A DNA stretch of 64,000 bases from Opitutus sp. (GCA_009695305.1 SIBG01000001.1:1-64000), one strand, 5' to 3'. Shown: positions 28,875-38,394, numbered from the stretch's first letter. A program made the numbers and translations. Notes: a model not told the origin generated them from the sequence alone.

Positions 28875-30338
28875 TCAAAAAAGATCGAGCAGCAGCGAAG
28901 GCGCCACGCCGAACAGCACGATCAATCCCGCGGCGGCCATCAGCGTGAATCTAGCCAGGGTGGGCACGACGATGCGGCTGGCGTTTGCCGTAGGCGGCGC
29001 GACCAACGCCTGCTTCAGCACGATCAGATAGTAGTAGAGCGCCAGGGCGCTCAGCGCGATGGCAAGGAATGCGAGCCAGCCGGCCGGTCCGGCGAGTCCG
29101 CCGAGTTGCAGGGCAGCGGCGAAGACGGTGAATTTACCGAAGAAGCCGGCGAGCGGTGGAATACCCGCGAGCGACAGCATGAAAATTGCCAGGCATCCCG
29201 CCAGCAGGGGCGAGCGTCGGTGGAGGCCGGCGAGGTCGGTGATTTTCTGGCAGGAGCCCGTGCGCTCGACGACGGCGAGCACGCCGAAGGCCCCGACCGT
29301 TGCGAGCCCGTAGGTCGCCGCATAAAAGAAGAACGGCGCCGGGCCGGAGCGGCCCGCGGCAATCACGCCGAGCAGCAGCGCGCCAGCGTGGGCGATCGCC
29401 GAATAAGCGAGCAGCCGGCGGACGTTGGTCTGCGCGAGCGCAGCAAAATTTCCCAGCAACAGCGAGACCGCGGAGATGACCGCCACCGCCGGCAGCCAGC
29501 CGGGCGCGCCGTGGAGGGTCGACACGTTGCCGGCCGCGGCCCGTAGTCCCGGCCACAGCAGGCGGGCGAAGAGCGTAAAACCCGCGAGCTTCGAGGCCGA
29601 GGCAATGAAGGCGGCGGATGGCGTCGGTGCGCCCTCGTAGACGTCTGGCGCCCAGAGATGGAACGGCGCGGCGGCGGCCTTGAAGCCAAACGCGACCAAC
29701 ACCATCACCAGCGCGACGACGAGCAGCGGGCTTAACCCCTGGAGGGTGAGCTGGCGGGCGATTTCCAGCAGCTCGATCGAGCCAGTCAGGCCGTAGATCA
29801 AGCTGAATCCAAACAACAGGAACGCGGCCGCCATGCCGCCGAAAAGAAAATATTTCAACGCCGCCTCGGCCGATTCAGGCCGCGTTTTGTCAAACCCTGC
29901 GAGCACGTAGAGCGAGAGACTCGCAAGTTCGAGCGCGAGAAAAGCCAGCAGCAGTTGCTGCGCGGCTGCCATCAGCATGAAGCCAGTCGTCGCAAACAGG
30001 ATGATCGCCACGTATTCGGCGGGATTGCGCGGCGTCCGCGCCGCGGTGGCGACGCCGAGAGTCAGCAAGGTGAGCGCGAGCACGCCGAGCCGCGTGGCCA
30101 CCGCCAAGGGATCGAGAATCAGCACGCCGCCGAAGATCGGACCATGGGGGCCAAACCACACGTGGGCGCCAGCCGCGAGGACCGCGAGCGCGCCGATCCA
30201 CAGGGCGAGATTCAGGCGTTCCCCAGACGTGTGGCGACGGAAGAGGGAGAGATCGAGTCCCAGCGCGACGAGCGCGCCGAAGAGCAGAGAGGTCTCGGGT
30301 CGCAGAGCCTGGAAGAGGCCGGTGTAGTCAGGACTCAC
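28875..30338 (-). CDS. nuoN: NADH-quinone oxidoreductase subunit N
   Basis: A 487-residue antiporter-like proton-pumping subunit with about 14 membrane helices. The TM5 glutamate is in AFLALELASLSLYVLAGF, and the TM7/TM8 lysine region is FGFKAAAAPFHLWAPDVYEG then FIASASKLAGF. The GTG at 30338 overlaps the stop of the preceding nuoM copy as GTGA; the open frame further upstream is not needed. It is the last gene of the operon and converges on nadB. Confidence 0.93.
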   Translation of the reverse strand: MSPDYTGLFQALRPETSLLFGALVALGLDLSLFRRHTSGERLNLALWIGALAVLAAGAHVWFGPHGPIFGGVLILDPLAVATRLGVLALTLLTLGVATAARTPRNPAEYVAIILFATTGFMLMAAAQQLLLAFLALELASLSLYVLAGFDKTRPESAEAALKYFLFGGMAAAFLLFGFSLIYGLTGSIELLEIARQLTLQGLSPLLVVALVMVLVAFGFKAAAAPFHLWAPDVYEGAPTPSAAFIASASKLAGFTLFARLLWPGLRAAAGNVSTLHGAPGWLPAVAVISAVSLLLGNFAALAQTNVRRLLAYSAIAHAGALLLGVIAAGRSGPAPFFFYAATYGLATVGAFGVLAVVERTGSCQKITDLAGLHRRSPLLAGCLAIFMLSLAGIPPLAGFFGKFTVFAAALQLGGLAGPAGWLAFLAIALSALALYYYLIVLKQALVAPPTANASRIVVPTLARFTLMAAAGLIVLFGVAPSLLLDLF

Positions 30339-31852
30339 GGCGTGCCTCCTCTTAGCGCGGCTTGGAAGAGTGGCGACTGGAGGGCCGGGTTGATCCATTG
30401 GAGCAACACGTCCGGTTTCAAGCCCACGTAAACGGTCGCCGCGATCAGGAGCATCGCGCCCGCGCGCTCGGCCCAGGTGATGGGCGGCAACGGATGGGCG
30501 GCAGCATCGGCGGGCAAAGAAGTCCGGTCACTGGAGCCAAAAAACGAAACCTGAATCACCCGCAGCGTAAACGCGGCCGCCACCAGCACGCCGACCGCGG
30601 CAAACGTGGCCCAGAGCGGAGAGGTCTTCCAGGTGCCGATCAAGATCGTGAGTTCCGCCGGAAAGCCACTGAAGCCCGGCAGGCCCATCGACGCGAGTCC
30701 GGCGAGCACGAACGTCAGCGCGGCGAAAGGCATCAGCCGGTGCAGCGGCAGCGCGCGCAGGTCGGCGAGTTTTCGGGTGTGCGTGCGTTCGTAGACCATG
30801 CGGCCGACGACGGCGAAGAGCAGGCCGGCGATCACGCCGTGCGAAAACATCTGGAGCACCGCGCCGCTCACGGCTTGGGCGTTGGCCACGGCGAGGCCAA
30901 GCAGCACGAAACCCATGTGACTCACGCTCGAGTAGCCGATCACGAATTTGAAATCGTCCTGCACGAGGGCAACCAGCCCGGCATAGATGATGCCGATGAT
31001 GGCGAGCCACGCGATCACGGGTTGCCAGTATTCCAGTCCGACGGGGAAAAGTGGCATCGCCACGCGGAGACAGCCGTAGGCACCGAGTTTCATAACCACA
31101 CCGGCGAGCAGCATGGACGCGGCGGTGGGGGCGGCGACGTGGCCGGTCGGAGCCCAGGTGTGAAACGGGAACAGGCCGGCCAGCACGGCGAAGCCGAGAA
31201 AGACGAGAGCGAACATGCCGAGCTGCTCGCCGCGGGTGAAGTGCGTGGCGGCGGTGGCGAGGTCGTGAAGCGCGAAACTGGGCGCGAAGCCGTGCGCGAC
31301 ACCGGCCGCATAGGCCCACAGCAAGCCAGCCAGGACGAGCGCACTGCCCGCGAAGGAGTAGAGCACCAGTTTCATCGCGCCGTATTCGCGGTTGGTGGAA
31401 CCCCAGTTCGCGATGAGGAAATATTTTGGGACGATCGCGATCTCGTAGAAGACAAAAAGCGTAAACGCGTCCGCGCTGAGGAACACACCGTAGACTCCGC
31501 CGATGAGCGTGAGGAAGAGGGCGAAGAACTCGCCGGCGCGCTCCTCGATGTTCCAGGAAAATAAAATACCGGCGACCGCCGCGATCCCGGTGAGTAAGAT
31601 CAACGTGAGACTGATGCCGTCGGCCGCGAGGTGGTAGCGGATGCCCAGGTCCGGAATCCACGGGAGGTTGATAAGGTTTTGGAGTCCGGGGCCCGGGACA
31701 AAATGGGCGGCAGCCGAGAGCGCTACGCCAAAACCGGTGAGGGCCGTGAGTAGCGCGACCACGCGAGCGGTCGCGGCCGAGCGCATCCCCGCCGCCAGGG
31801 CGAGCAGCGCGCCGACGAAGGATAGGTAGATCGTGCAGGGTAGCGCGTTCAT
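30335..31852 (-). CDS. Second NuoM-type subunit of complex I (NuoM2)
   Basis: A 505-residue antiporter-like subunit from ATG 31852 (MNALPCTIYLSFVGALL), overlapping the previous stop as ATGA. It keeps the TM5 glutamate (LFVFYEIAIVPKYFLI), the TM8 lysine (GVVMKLGAYGCLRV) and the TM12 acidic residue (FSGFPAELTIL). At the TM7 position where the neighbouring NuoM reads FAVKVPLFPFHTW, this protein reads FAVLAGLFPFHTW, so the usual pumping lysine is absent there. It is an additional, fourth antiporter-like subunit beside NuoL, NuoM and NuoN. Confidence 0.9.
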   Translation of the reverse strand: MNALPCTIYLSFVGALLALAAGMRSAATARVVALLTALTGFGVALSAAAHFVPGPGLQNLINLPWIPDLGIRYHLAADGISLTLILLTGIAAVAGILFSWNIEERAGEFFALFLTLIGGVYGVFLSADAFTLFVFYEIAIVPKYFLIANWGSTNREYGAMKLVLYSFAGSALVLAGLLWAYAAGVAHGFAPSFALHDLATAATHFTRGEQLGMFALVFLGFAVLAGLFPFHTWAPTGHVAAPTAASMLLAGVVMKLGAYGCLRVAMPLFPVGLEYWQPVIAWLAIIGIIYAGLVALVQDDFKFVIGYSSVSHMGFVLLGLAVANAQAVSGAVLQMFSHGVIAGLLFAVVGRMVYERTHTRKLADLRALPLHRLMPFAALTFVLAGLASMGLPGFSGFPAELTILIGTWKTSPLWATFAAVGVLVAAAFTLRVIQVSFFGSSDRTSLPADAAAHPLPPITWAERAGAMLLIAATVYVGLKPDVLLQWINPALQSPLFQAALRGGTP

Positions 31853-33396
31853 GGCAGGACGAGGTGGCCGGCCCACGACGTGATGAGCGGGTTGAAGAGC
31901 CCCGTGAGCAAGTGTGGCAGGACGCCGAAGACGAACATCAGCACGACGAGGGGAACGAGCGCCGCCAGCTCGACGCCAGATACGTCGCGGAATTCACCGG
32001 TGGTTCCGCCTTGACGGGACGGCCCGTGGAAAACGCGTTGCCAGAACGTGAGCAGGAAAAACGCCGTCGCGAACAAACCGAGGCAGGCGACCGCCGCCGC
32101 GCTGGGGTCGAGGCCGAACACGCCGCGGAAAATCAGGAACTCGCCGACGAAGCCGTTGAGGCCTGGCAGGCCGAGCGAGGAGAACATCGCGATCCCGCAT
32201 AGCCCGGCAAAAATCGGCGCGGCGGTGCGCACACCGCCAAAATCGTCAAGCCCGCGCCGGCCGCCGGCGCGTGACTCCAGAATGCCGATGCAAAAGAAAA
32301 GCGCCGCGGCGGACAAGCCGTGGTTGAACATCTGGAGCAGCGTGCCGCTGAGCGCGGCGGTGGCGGCCTCGCTGGAGAGACCGGGGCGGCCGGTCGCGGA
32401 GGAGACAGCGAAGAGCGCGAGGAGGCAGTAGCTGAGATGGTTGATCGACGAGTAGGCGACCATGCGCTTGAGGTCGGTCTGCTTCATGGCGGCGAACGCG
32501 CCGAGCACCACGCCGCCGAGCGCGAGCCAGAGCAGGCACGGCGTGGCCGCGTGCAATTGCGCGGGGAAAAGCGGCCAGAGAATCCGGAGAAAACCGTAGA
32601 CACCCATTTTTGACATCACGCCGGTAAGAAACATCGACGCGCCGGTCGGCGCCTCGGCGTAGGCCGGTGGCAGCCAGGTGTGAAACGGGAAGAGCGGCAC
32701 CTTCACGGCGAGACCGAGGAGCACTCCGAGAAAAATCGCGCGCGGACCCCAGCCGCCGAGGGCGGTGAGTTTTTGAGCGAGCGTGCCGTCGGCGCCGAGT
32801 TGGGCGAGTTGCGTGAAGTCGAGTGTGCCGGTGGCCGCAAAGATCGCGGCGAAACCGAGCAGCATGAACGCGCTGCCGCCGATGGTATAGACGACAAACT
32901 GGTAGGCCGCGCGAGTGGCGCCCGGACCGCCCCAAAGTTTGATGAGGAAATAGGCCGGCACGAGGCTGAGTTCCCAGAAGAGGAACCAGTGGAAGAAATC
33001 GAGCGCGAGGAAAACGCCGAGGGCGGCGCCTTGCAGCAGAAGGAAGAGAGCGCCGAACATCCGCGGGCAATGGTCGACGCGCCACGAGGCGAGCAGTGCG
33101 ACCGGCGTCACGATGCCGGTGAGCAGCACGAGCAGGAGACTCATGCCATCGAGGCCGAGGTAGTAGTGGACGTTGAGCGCAGTGATCCAGTCGTGATGCT
33201 CGACGAATTGCGGGGTGGTGCGCGCGGGATCGAAGGCCCGGAGCACGACGAGACCGAGGGCCAGAGTCGAAAGGCTGAAGACGAGCGCCAGCACGCGGCT
33301 CATCGTGGCGCTCGCGCCGCAGAGCAAGGCGAGCACGGCGGCACCGGCCCACGGGGTGAAAACGAGCAGCGAGAGCAGGGGAAGCGACGAGTTCAT
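31849..33396 (-). CDS. nuoM: NADH-quinone oxidoreductase subunit M
   Basis: A 515-residue canonical NuoM. TM5 glutamate in WFLFWELSLVPAYFLI, TM7 lysine in GLAVKVPLFPFHTWLP, TM8 lysine in GVMSKMGVYGFLRI and TM12 glutamate in LNGFVGEFLIF are all visible. About 14 hydrophobic helices. The start overlaps the nuoL stop (ATGA) and the stop overlaps the second nuoM copy, so L, M, M2 and N are translationally coupled. Confidence 0.93.
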   Translation of the reverse strand: MNSSLPLLSLLVFTPWAGAAVLALLCGASATMSRVLALVFSLSTLALGLVVLRAFDPARTTPQFVEHHDWITALNVHYYLGLDGMSLLLVLLTGIVTPVALLASWRVDHCPRMFGALFLLLQGAALGVFLALDFFHWFLFWELSLVPAYFLIKLWGGPGATRAAYQFVVYTIGGSAFMLLGFAAIFAATGTLDFTQLAQLGADGTLAQKLTALGGWGPRAIFLGVLLGLAVKVPLFPFHTWLPPAYAEAPTGASMFLTGVMSKMGVYGFLRILWPLFPAQLHAATPCLLWLALGGVVLGAFAAMKQTDLKRMVAYSSINHLSYCLLALFAVSSATGRPGLSSEAATAALSGTLLQMFNHGLSAAALFFCIGILESRAGGRRGLDDFGGVRTAAPIFAGLCGIAMFSSLGLPGLNGFVGEFLIFRGVFGLDPSAAAVACLGLFATAFFLLTFWQRVFHGPSRQGGTTGEFRDVSGVELAALVPLVVLMFVFGVLPHLLTGLFNPLITSWAGHLVLP

Positions 33397-35426
33397 CGGC
33401 CGCCTCCGAGCATGACGAGCAGCACGAGCACGACGAAACCGATGGCGACGGTGCGGAGATAGCCGTGGGTCCCGCCGGTTTGGGCGTGCGAGTAGGCTTG
33501 GCCGGTCTGGCGGAGTTTTTCGCTCGTGGCGTCGAAGCCGGCGTTGAGGCCACCCTCGTCAGCTTCCCGATTCACCGTGCCAGAAAATTCGCCGAGCAGC
33601 GCGAGGAAGTTGACCGCGCCGCCCCAGACCCAGTGGTCGAGAAAGTCGGCGAATGCGGCGAGAAAGGTGTTCAAACGGCCGAGGGTAGCGGCGTAGAGTT
33701 CGTCGAACTTCATCCGTGCCCCGAGAAAAGCGATGGTGGCGGGCGCCGCGGACGCGAGCGGATCGGGCGAAGTGTCTTTCGCGCGGGGCGTGCGCCAGTA
33801 GACCGCCCAGCCAGCGCCAAGGCCGAGCGCGACCAGCACGATGGAACCCAGCATGAGGCCGCTGCCGTCAAGGAGCGAGTGGCCGTGAACTTCCGTTTCA
33901 CCGAGCAGGCGGGCTTGCAGCCAGGGGAAGGCGGGCGTGCCCAGAAAACCGAGCGCGATGGCGCAGACCGCGAGGAGCACGAGCGGCACGGTCATGACGG
34001 CGGAGTTTTCGTGCACGTGCTCGGCGGCGTGTGACCGGGCTTTTCCGAAAAATGTCTCGGCGACGAGGCGCGTCATGTAGAAGGCCGTGAGAACGACCGC
34101 GGCGAGTCCGGCAAAGAGCGGCAAATGCGAAACCTCCCACTCGTGCGCGGCGTGGAGGATGGCCTCCTTGCTCCAGAAACCGGAGAAGAGGAACGGCACC
34201 CCGGCGAGCGCCATCATGCCGATGGCGAAGGTGGCGAAAGTCACGCGCAGGGGTTGCGAGAGGCCGCCGAGTTTGCGGATGTCCTGCTCGTGGTGCGCGG
34301 CGTGGATGACCGAACCGGCGCCGAGAAAAAGCAGCGCCTTGAAGAACGCATGCGTGAGCAGGTGAAAAACTGCCGCGACCCACGAGCCAACGCCGAGCGC
34401 GAGCATCATGTAGCCGAGCTGCGAGACGGTGGAGAAGGCGAGGACGCGCTTGATGTCGTTTTGCGCGACGGCGATCAGCGCGCCCAGGAGCGCAGTGATG
34501 GCACCGATGAAGGCGACGACCGTGAGGGCATGGACGGGGACGCCCGCGAGCAATTGGTCGGCCGCCATCAGTGGGTAAACGCGCGCGATGAGGAACACGC
34601 CGGCCGCCACCATCGTGGCGGCGTGGATGAGCGCGGAGACGGGCGTCGGACCTTCCATGGCATCAGGCAGCCAGACGTGCAGTGGGAACTGGCCGGATTT
34701 TCCGGCCGCGCCACAGAAAATGAGAAGACCGATGGCGGTCGAGAGCGCGAGGCCGCAGAGAGTAGTTTGCGCGGCGAGGCCGCCCAGCGCCGTGGGTTCG
34801 AGGACACCCGCGCCGTTGTCGTAGAAGAGCAGCGAGCCGGTGGAATCGTAGAGCCAGAGAATGCCGAGGAGAAAACCCAGGTCGCCGATGCGCGTGACGA
34901 TGAACGCTTTTTTCGCGGCGGCGGCGGCCTCGGGTTTGTGAAACCAGAAGCCAATGAGCAGATAGGACGCGAGGCCGACGAGTTCCCACGAGACGAAGAG
35001 GAGTAGCAGGCTGTTCGCGACGAGGATGCCGAGCATCGCGGCGGCGAAGAGGCTGAGGAAACAGAAGAACTGTTTGAAATTTGCGTCATCCTTCATGTAG
35101 CCGAGGCTAAAAATGAAGATCAGCGTGCTGACGAAGCTGACCATCACGCACATGAACGCCGTGAGCGGGTCGAGCAGCCAGCCGAGGCGGACGGCGCCGT
35201 CGCCGACGGCGAACCAAGTGAAATTGGCCGTGGCATGTGCGGCGGGATGGGCGAGAGCGGTGGCGAGTGCCCCGCACGAGAGCAGAAACGACAGCACCAT
35301 CGCGCCGATGGCGGCGCCCGCGGCGGGCGTGCGGCCAGAGCGCGGCGTGAGCGCGCCAAGGGCGGCGGCGAGCAGCGGCAGCGCGGGGATAAGCCAGAGG
35401 TGTTGCGCCGAGAGCGTCATTTTCAT
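33393..35426 (-). CDS. nuoL: NADH-quinone oxidoreductase subunit L
   Basis: A 677-residue distal pump subunit with the lateral amphipathic helix. TM5 glutamate near residue 148 (LFVSWELVGLASYLLIGF), TM7 lysine at 243 (GAAGKSGQFPLHVWLPD) and TM12 lysine at about 420 (FSGFWSKEAIL). The stretch from about 543 to 655 connects TM15 to the last helix and is roughly 110 residues long, with amphipathic character in MKFDELYAATLGRLNTFLAA. That looks long for a canonical NuoL and would suit spanning an extra NuoM, but no alignment was made. A second in-frame ATG lies two codons downstream. Confidence 0.94.
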   Translation of the reverse strand: MKMTLSAQHLWLIPALPLLAAALGALTPRSGRTPAAGAAIGAMVLSFLLSCGALATALAHPAAHATANFTWFAVGDGAVRLGWLLDPLTAFMCVMVSFVSTLIFIFSLGYMKDDANFKQFFCFLSLFAAAMLGILVANSLLLLFVSWELVGLASYLLIGFWFHKPEAAAAAKKAFIVTRIGDLGFLLGILWLYDSTGSLLFYDNGAGVLEPTALGGLAAQTTLCGLALSTAIGLLIFCGAAGKSGQFPLHVWLPDAMEGPTPVSALIHAATMVAAGVFLIARVYPLMAADQLLAGVPVHALTVVAFIGAITALLGALIAVAQNDIKRVLAFSTVSQLGYMMLALGVGSWVAAVFHLLTHAFFKALLFLGAGSVIHAAHHEQDIRKLGGLSQPLRVTFATFAIGMMALAGVPFLFSGFWSKEAILHAAHEWEVSHLPLFAGLAAVVLTAFYMTRLVAETFFGKARSHAAEHVHENSAVMTVPLVLLAVCAIALGFLGTPAFPWLQARLLGETEVHGHSLLDGSGLMLGSIVLVALGLGAGWAVYWRTPRAKDTSPDPLASAAPATIAFLGARMKFDELYAATLGRLNTFLAAFADFLDHWVWGGAVNFLALLGEFSGTVNREADEGGLNAGFDATSEKLRQTGQAYSHAQTGGTHGYLRTVAIGFVVLVLLVMLGGGR

Positions 35427-35427
35427 C

Positions 35428-35739
35428 TCAGCCTTTGAGGCGATTGGCTTCCTGCAGCCGGATGTTTTTCTGGTGGCGGTAAATCGCGATCACCAGCGCG
35501 AGGCCGACGGCGGCTTCGGCGGCGGCGACGGCGATGGAAAAAATCACGAAGAGCACGCCCGTGCCCACGGCGGGCGCCGGACTGTAGCGCCAGAAGGCGA
35601 TGAAGTTGAGATTCGCGGCGTTGAGCATGAGCTCGATGCCGAGCAGCACGAGGATGGCATTGCTCCGCGAGAGCGCGCCGACGAGGCCGATGCAGAACAG
35701 CGCACTCGAAAAGAGGAGGCAGACTTGCAGGGGGCTCAC
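35428..35739 (-). CDS. nuoK: NADH-quinone oxidoreductase subunit K
   Basis: A 103-residue subunit with three membrane helices. The conserved acidic residues sit in VLLGIELMLNAANLNFIAF and VAAAEAAVGLALVIAIYR. The GTG start at 35739 overlaps the nuoJ stop as GTGA. Normal length for the family. Confidence 0.94.
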   Translation of the reverse strand: MSPLQVCLLFSSALFCIGLVGALSRSNAILVLLGIELMLNAANLNFIAFWRYSPAPAVGTGVLFVIFSIAVAAAEAAVGLALVIAIYRHQKNIRLQEANRLKG

Positions 35740-36251
35740 GGCGCATTCTCCTTGGAGTCAGCGCGGTCGGTCGCGGCGAGGACGACGGCGCCGAGCAGCG
35801 CCACGGTGAGAATCACGCCGACGACGAGCAACGCCGCGGCGTGCGGCCCCATGAGCTGCGCACCGAGCTGGCGGACACTGATGGTGGGTGTCGCCGTGGG
35901 CGCGACCGCCAGCGGCGTGGCGAAAATGGCGCGGGCGAGCACGACGGCGACAGTGGCGCCGACGAGCAGCGCGGACAGCGCGCGGCCGAGCGAGGCCGGC
36001 TCAACCGCGAGATCCTGACGGGAGCGCCGGGTGAGGAGCACGGCAAACAGCACGACCATCGAGATCGCACCGACGTAGACGAGCACCTGCGCGAAGGCGA
36101 CGAACTCGGCGCCGGCCCAGAGATAAAACGCGGCGAGACCGAACCAGCTGGCGATGAGGAGCAGCGCGCTGTGAATGAGATTGCGCAACGCCATCGCCAC
36201 GGCCGCGGACGCAAGAGTGAGGACGGCGATGAAGGCGAGCGCAGCGTTCAT
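35736..36251 (-). CDS. nuoJ: NADH-quinone oxidoreductase subunit J
   Basis: A 171-residue membrane subunit with five predicted helices. The pi-bulge helix region reads AEFVAFAQVLVYVGAISMVV, followed by LLTRRSRQD. Start overlaps the nuoH stop (ATGA). It is slightly shorter than E. coli NuoJ but otherwise ordinary. Confidence 0.93.
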   Translation of the reverse strand: MNAALAFIAVLTLASAAVAMALRNLIHSALLLIASWFGLAAFYLWAGAEFVAFAQVLVYVGAISMVVLFAVLLTRRSRQDLAVEPASLGRALSALLVGATVAVVLARAIFATPLAVAPTATPTISVRQLGAQLMGPHAAALLVVGVILTVALLGAVVLAATDRADSKENAP

Positions 36252-37477
36252 GACGGAGCGTAGCGGTAAACGCGCGGAGCGACCCCGGCGCTGAGTTTGC
36301 GACCCATCAAGACAAAGGGACCGACGATGAGCACGAGACTGACGGCCCAGCGGATGAGTTGCAGCGCGCCGGTCCAGTGGGAGGTGAGCGACCAGAAGGC
36401 GGCGTTACCGAGATTGATCAGCGCGAGCGGGACGAGGAATTTCCACGCGAACCGCGTGAGCTGGTCCATCCGCAGGCGGGGAAACGTCGCGCGGATCCAG
36501 ATGAAGCCGAGGAGCAGCACGATGAGTTTCGCCCCGAACCACGCGTAGGAAGGAATCCATTCCAAGAATGGCAGCGGCGCCCGCCAGCCCCCGAGGAAGA
36601 GCGTGATGGCCATGCCGCTGAGCGCGATCATGCCAAAATATTCCGCCATGAAGAAGAGCGCGTATTTGAAGCCGCTGTATTCGGTGAGGTGCCCGGCGAT
36701 GAGTTCGCTCTCAGCCTCCGGGAGATCAAACGGCGAACGGTTCGACTCGGCGAGCGCGGCGACGATGAAGATGACAAAGCCCGCGAAGCCCCACGGGGTG
36801 AACACATACCAGTGCGGGAGAAAACCAAATTTCCAACCGGCCTGCGCGGTGACAATCTCCGTGGTGGAGAGCGAGCCGGCGACCAACACAACAGGCACCC
36901 AGGCGAGTAGGAGCGGGAGTTCGTAGCTGATAAGCTGCGCCAGCGCGCGCATGGCAGCGAGGAGCGAGTATTTGTTGTGGCTCGCCCAACCGGCCATGAA
37001 GACGGCGAGTTCGGTCGCGGCGCCCGCGGCAAAGAAGTAGAGCACGCCGGCGTCGAGTTCGACCGGGACGAGATGCCGGCCGAACGGGATGACGGCAAAG
37101 GTGATGATCGAAAACGCGAGCAGCACGACTGGCGCGAGGAAGTGCAGCACCTGATCGGCGTCGCGCGGGACGATGTCCTCCTTGGTGAGGGACTTCACGC
37201 CGTCGGCGAAGGGCTGCGCGAGGCCAAAAAACTTGATCTTGATAAACGGTAGCGGAGTGCGGTTGGGGCCGGGGCGATTCTGGACGCGGCCGAGGATTTT
37301 TCTTTCGGCGAGCGTGAGAAACGCGAACAACGTGCCGAAGACGGCGAGGATGACGCCGATGGCGATGAGACTGTTGACGAGCCAGCGCCAGGGCTCGGGC
37401 AGAAAGCCGGTGGCAGCGTCGCGCAGAAGTTGCGGCGCGCGTTCGAGGAACGGTTCGGTCGCCGCGATGGCGCTCAT
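36248..37477 (-). CDS. nuoH: NADH-quinone oxidoreductase subunit H
   Basis: A 409-residue membrane subunit forming much of the quinone chamber. Conserved cytoplasmic loops are visible: LAERKILGRVQNRPGPNR, FADGVKSLTKEDIVPRDAD, and LAESNRSPFDLPEAESELIA followed by GHLTEYSGFKYALFFMAEY. It is placed after nuoI, the reverse of the common H-I order. Start overlaps the nuoI stop (ATGA). Confidence 0.95.
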   Translation of the reverse strand: MSAIAATEPFLERAPQLLRDAATGFLPEPWRWLVNSLIAIGVILAVFGTLFAFLTLAERKILGRVQNRPGPNRTPLPFIKIKFFGLAQPFADGVKSLTKEDIVPRDADQVLHFLAPVVLLAFSIITFAVIPFGRHLVPVELDAGVLYFFAAGAATELAVFMAGWASHNKYSLLAAMRALAQLISYELPLLLAWVPVVLVAGSLSTTEIVTAQAGWKFGFLPHWYVFTPWGFAGFVIFIVAALAESNRSPFDLPEAESELIAGHLTEYSGFKYALFFMAEYFGMIALSGMAITLFLGGWRAPLPFLEWIPSYAWFGAKLIVLLLGFIWIRATFPRLRMDQLTRFAWKFLVPLALINLGNAAFWSLTSHWTGALQLIRWAVSLVLIVGPFVLMGRKLSAGVAPRVYRYAPS

Positions 37478-38142
37478 GCGGCGGGTGGCGTCTTCGGGGC
37501 CTCCGCGCTGGGCGCGGCGGGCGGTTTGGCCGTTGCGGCCAGAGCCGCGGGTGCCGGTTTTGGTGCCGCCGCGAGGGCGGCTTTGGCGGCCGCGGCGGCC
37601 TTCGCCTTTTCCTCAGCGGCTTTGCGCTCGGCGGCGAGGCGGCCATCGACCTCGGCGGCATCGGTCGGATGGATCTCGTGGAAATAGCTGTTGGGTTTGG
37701 CGAGCGCGTGCTTGTCGAGCATCAAGCCGGTGAAACGGTCGGTCGTCGCGATTTCGAAATCCTGATCCATCTTGATCGCATCGAACGGGCAGACCTCGAC
37801 GCAAATCTGGCAGCTCATGCAGACCGACACGTCGATGTCGAAGACGGCGGGGAAGAGTTGGAGTTTGCCGGTCGCGTCGGGCTTCTTGTCCTTGCTCTTC
37901 TCAATGAAGATGCACTGCGGCGGGCACTCTTTCTCGCAAATCTGGCACGCGACGCAGCGGAGCGTGCCCATCGGGTCCGTGGCGTTTTCGGAGACGAGGA
38001 AAGGGAAGTTGCGGTAGGCCTCGGGGAGCTTGGTTTTGACCTCGGGGTATTCGGTTGTGGTCAGCCGCGCGGGATCGTGGAACGAGCCCACGAAATTTTT
38101 CGCGGTAACGCCGAGGCCTTGAAGTAGTCCTGATCCGAGCAT
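37474..38142 (-). CDS. nuoI: NADH-quinone oxidoreductase subunit I with Ala/Pro-rich tail
   Basis: A 222-residue ferredoxin-like subunit that carries clusters N6a and N6b. Two cluster motifs are intact, CVACQICEKECP and CMSCQICVEVCP. From about residue 165 a low-complexity Ala/Pro/Lys/Glu tail of nearly 60 residues follows the core. It is separated from nuoD by 252 bases containing a 142-bp repeat, the only sizeable gap in the operon. Confidence 0.94.
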   Translation of the reverse strand: MLGSGLLQGLGVTAKNFVGSFHDPARLTTTEYPEVKTKLPEAYRNFPFLVSENATDPMGTLRCVACQICEKECPPQCIFIEKSKDKKPDATGKLQLFPAVFDIDVSVCMSCQICVEVCPFDAIKMDQDFEIATTDRFTGLMLDKHALAKPNSYFHEIHPTDAAEVDGRLAAERKAAEEKAKAAAAAKAALAAAPKPAPAALAATAKPPAAPSAEAPKTPPAA

Positions 38143-38217
38143 GACTAGATTTCCGATGGGTGATGGCGGACTGCCGATGGAGGACGAGGAATCACGCGGC
38201 AGGTTGGGAGGGTAAGT

Positions 38218-38359
38218 TTCATTCGCTGTGGGTCCGATACCCCGAAGCTTGCTTCGGCTTGGTTGGACGGACGGGTTTAAGCGCGAATTGCATTATGGTC
38301 GGATGAGTTTGCGGCGGTCTTGTCAAATGCCCCGGGGCTTGCCCCGGGGATTTTTACTT
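38218..38359. repeat. 142-bp dispersed repeat, copy 1 (between nuoD and nuoI)
   Basis: Identical base for base to 59896-60037. It contains two perfect hairpins, CCGAAGC / GCTTCGG and CCCCGGGGC / GCCCCGGGG, each with a TT loop, joined by a unique spacer. No encoded protein is convincing. It looks like a non-autonomous palindromic mobile element. Confidence 0.85.
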
Positions 38360-38394
38360 CAATCGGCCATGGGAAATTGGCATTCGGCAATTTC

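Noticed and set aside
30362..31564. 400-codon plus-strand frame in the nuo operon
   Set aside because: Antisense to the second nuoM; Glu/Arg/Gln-rich translation typical of shadow frames over membrane proteins.
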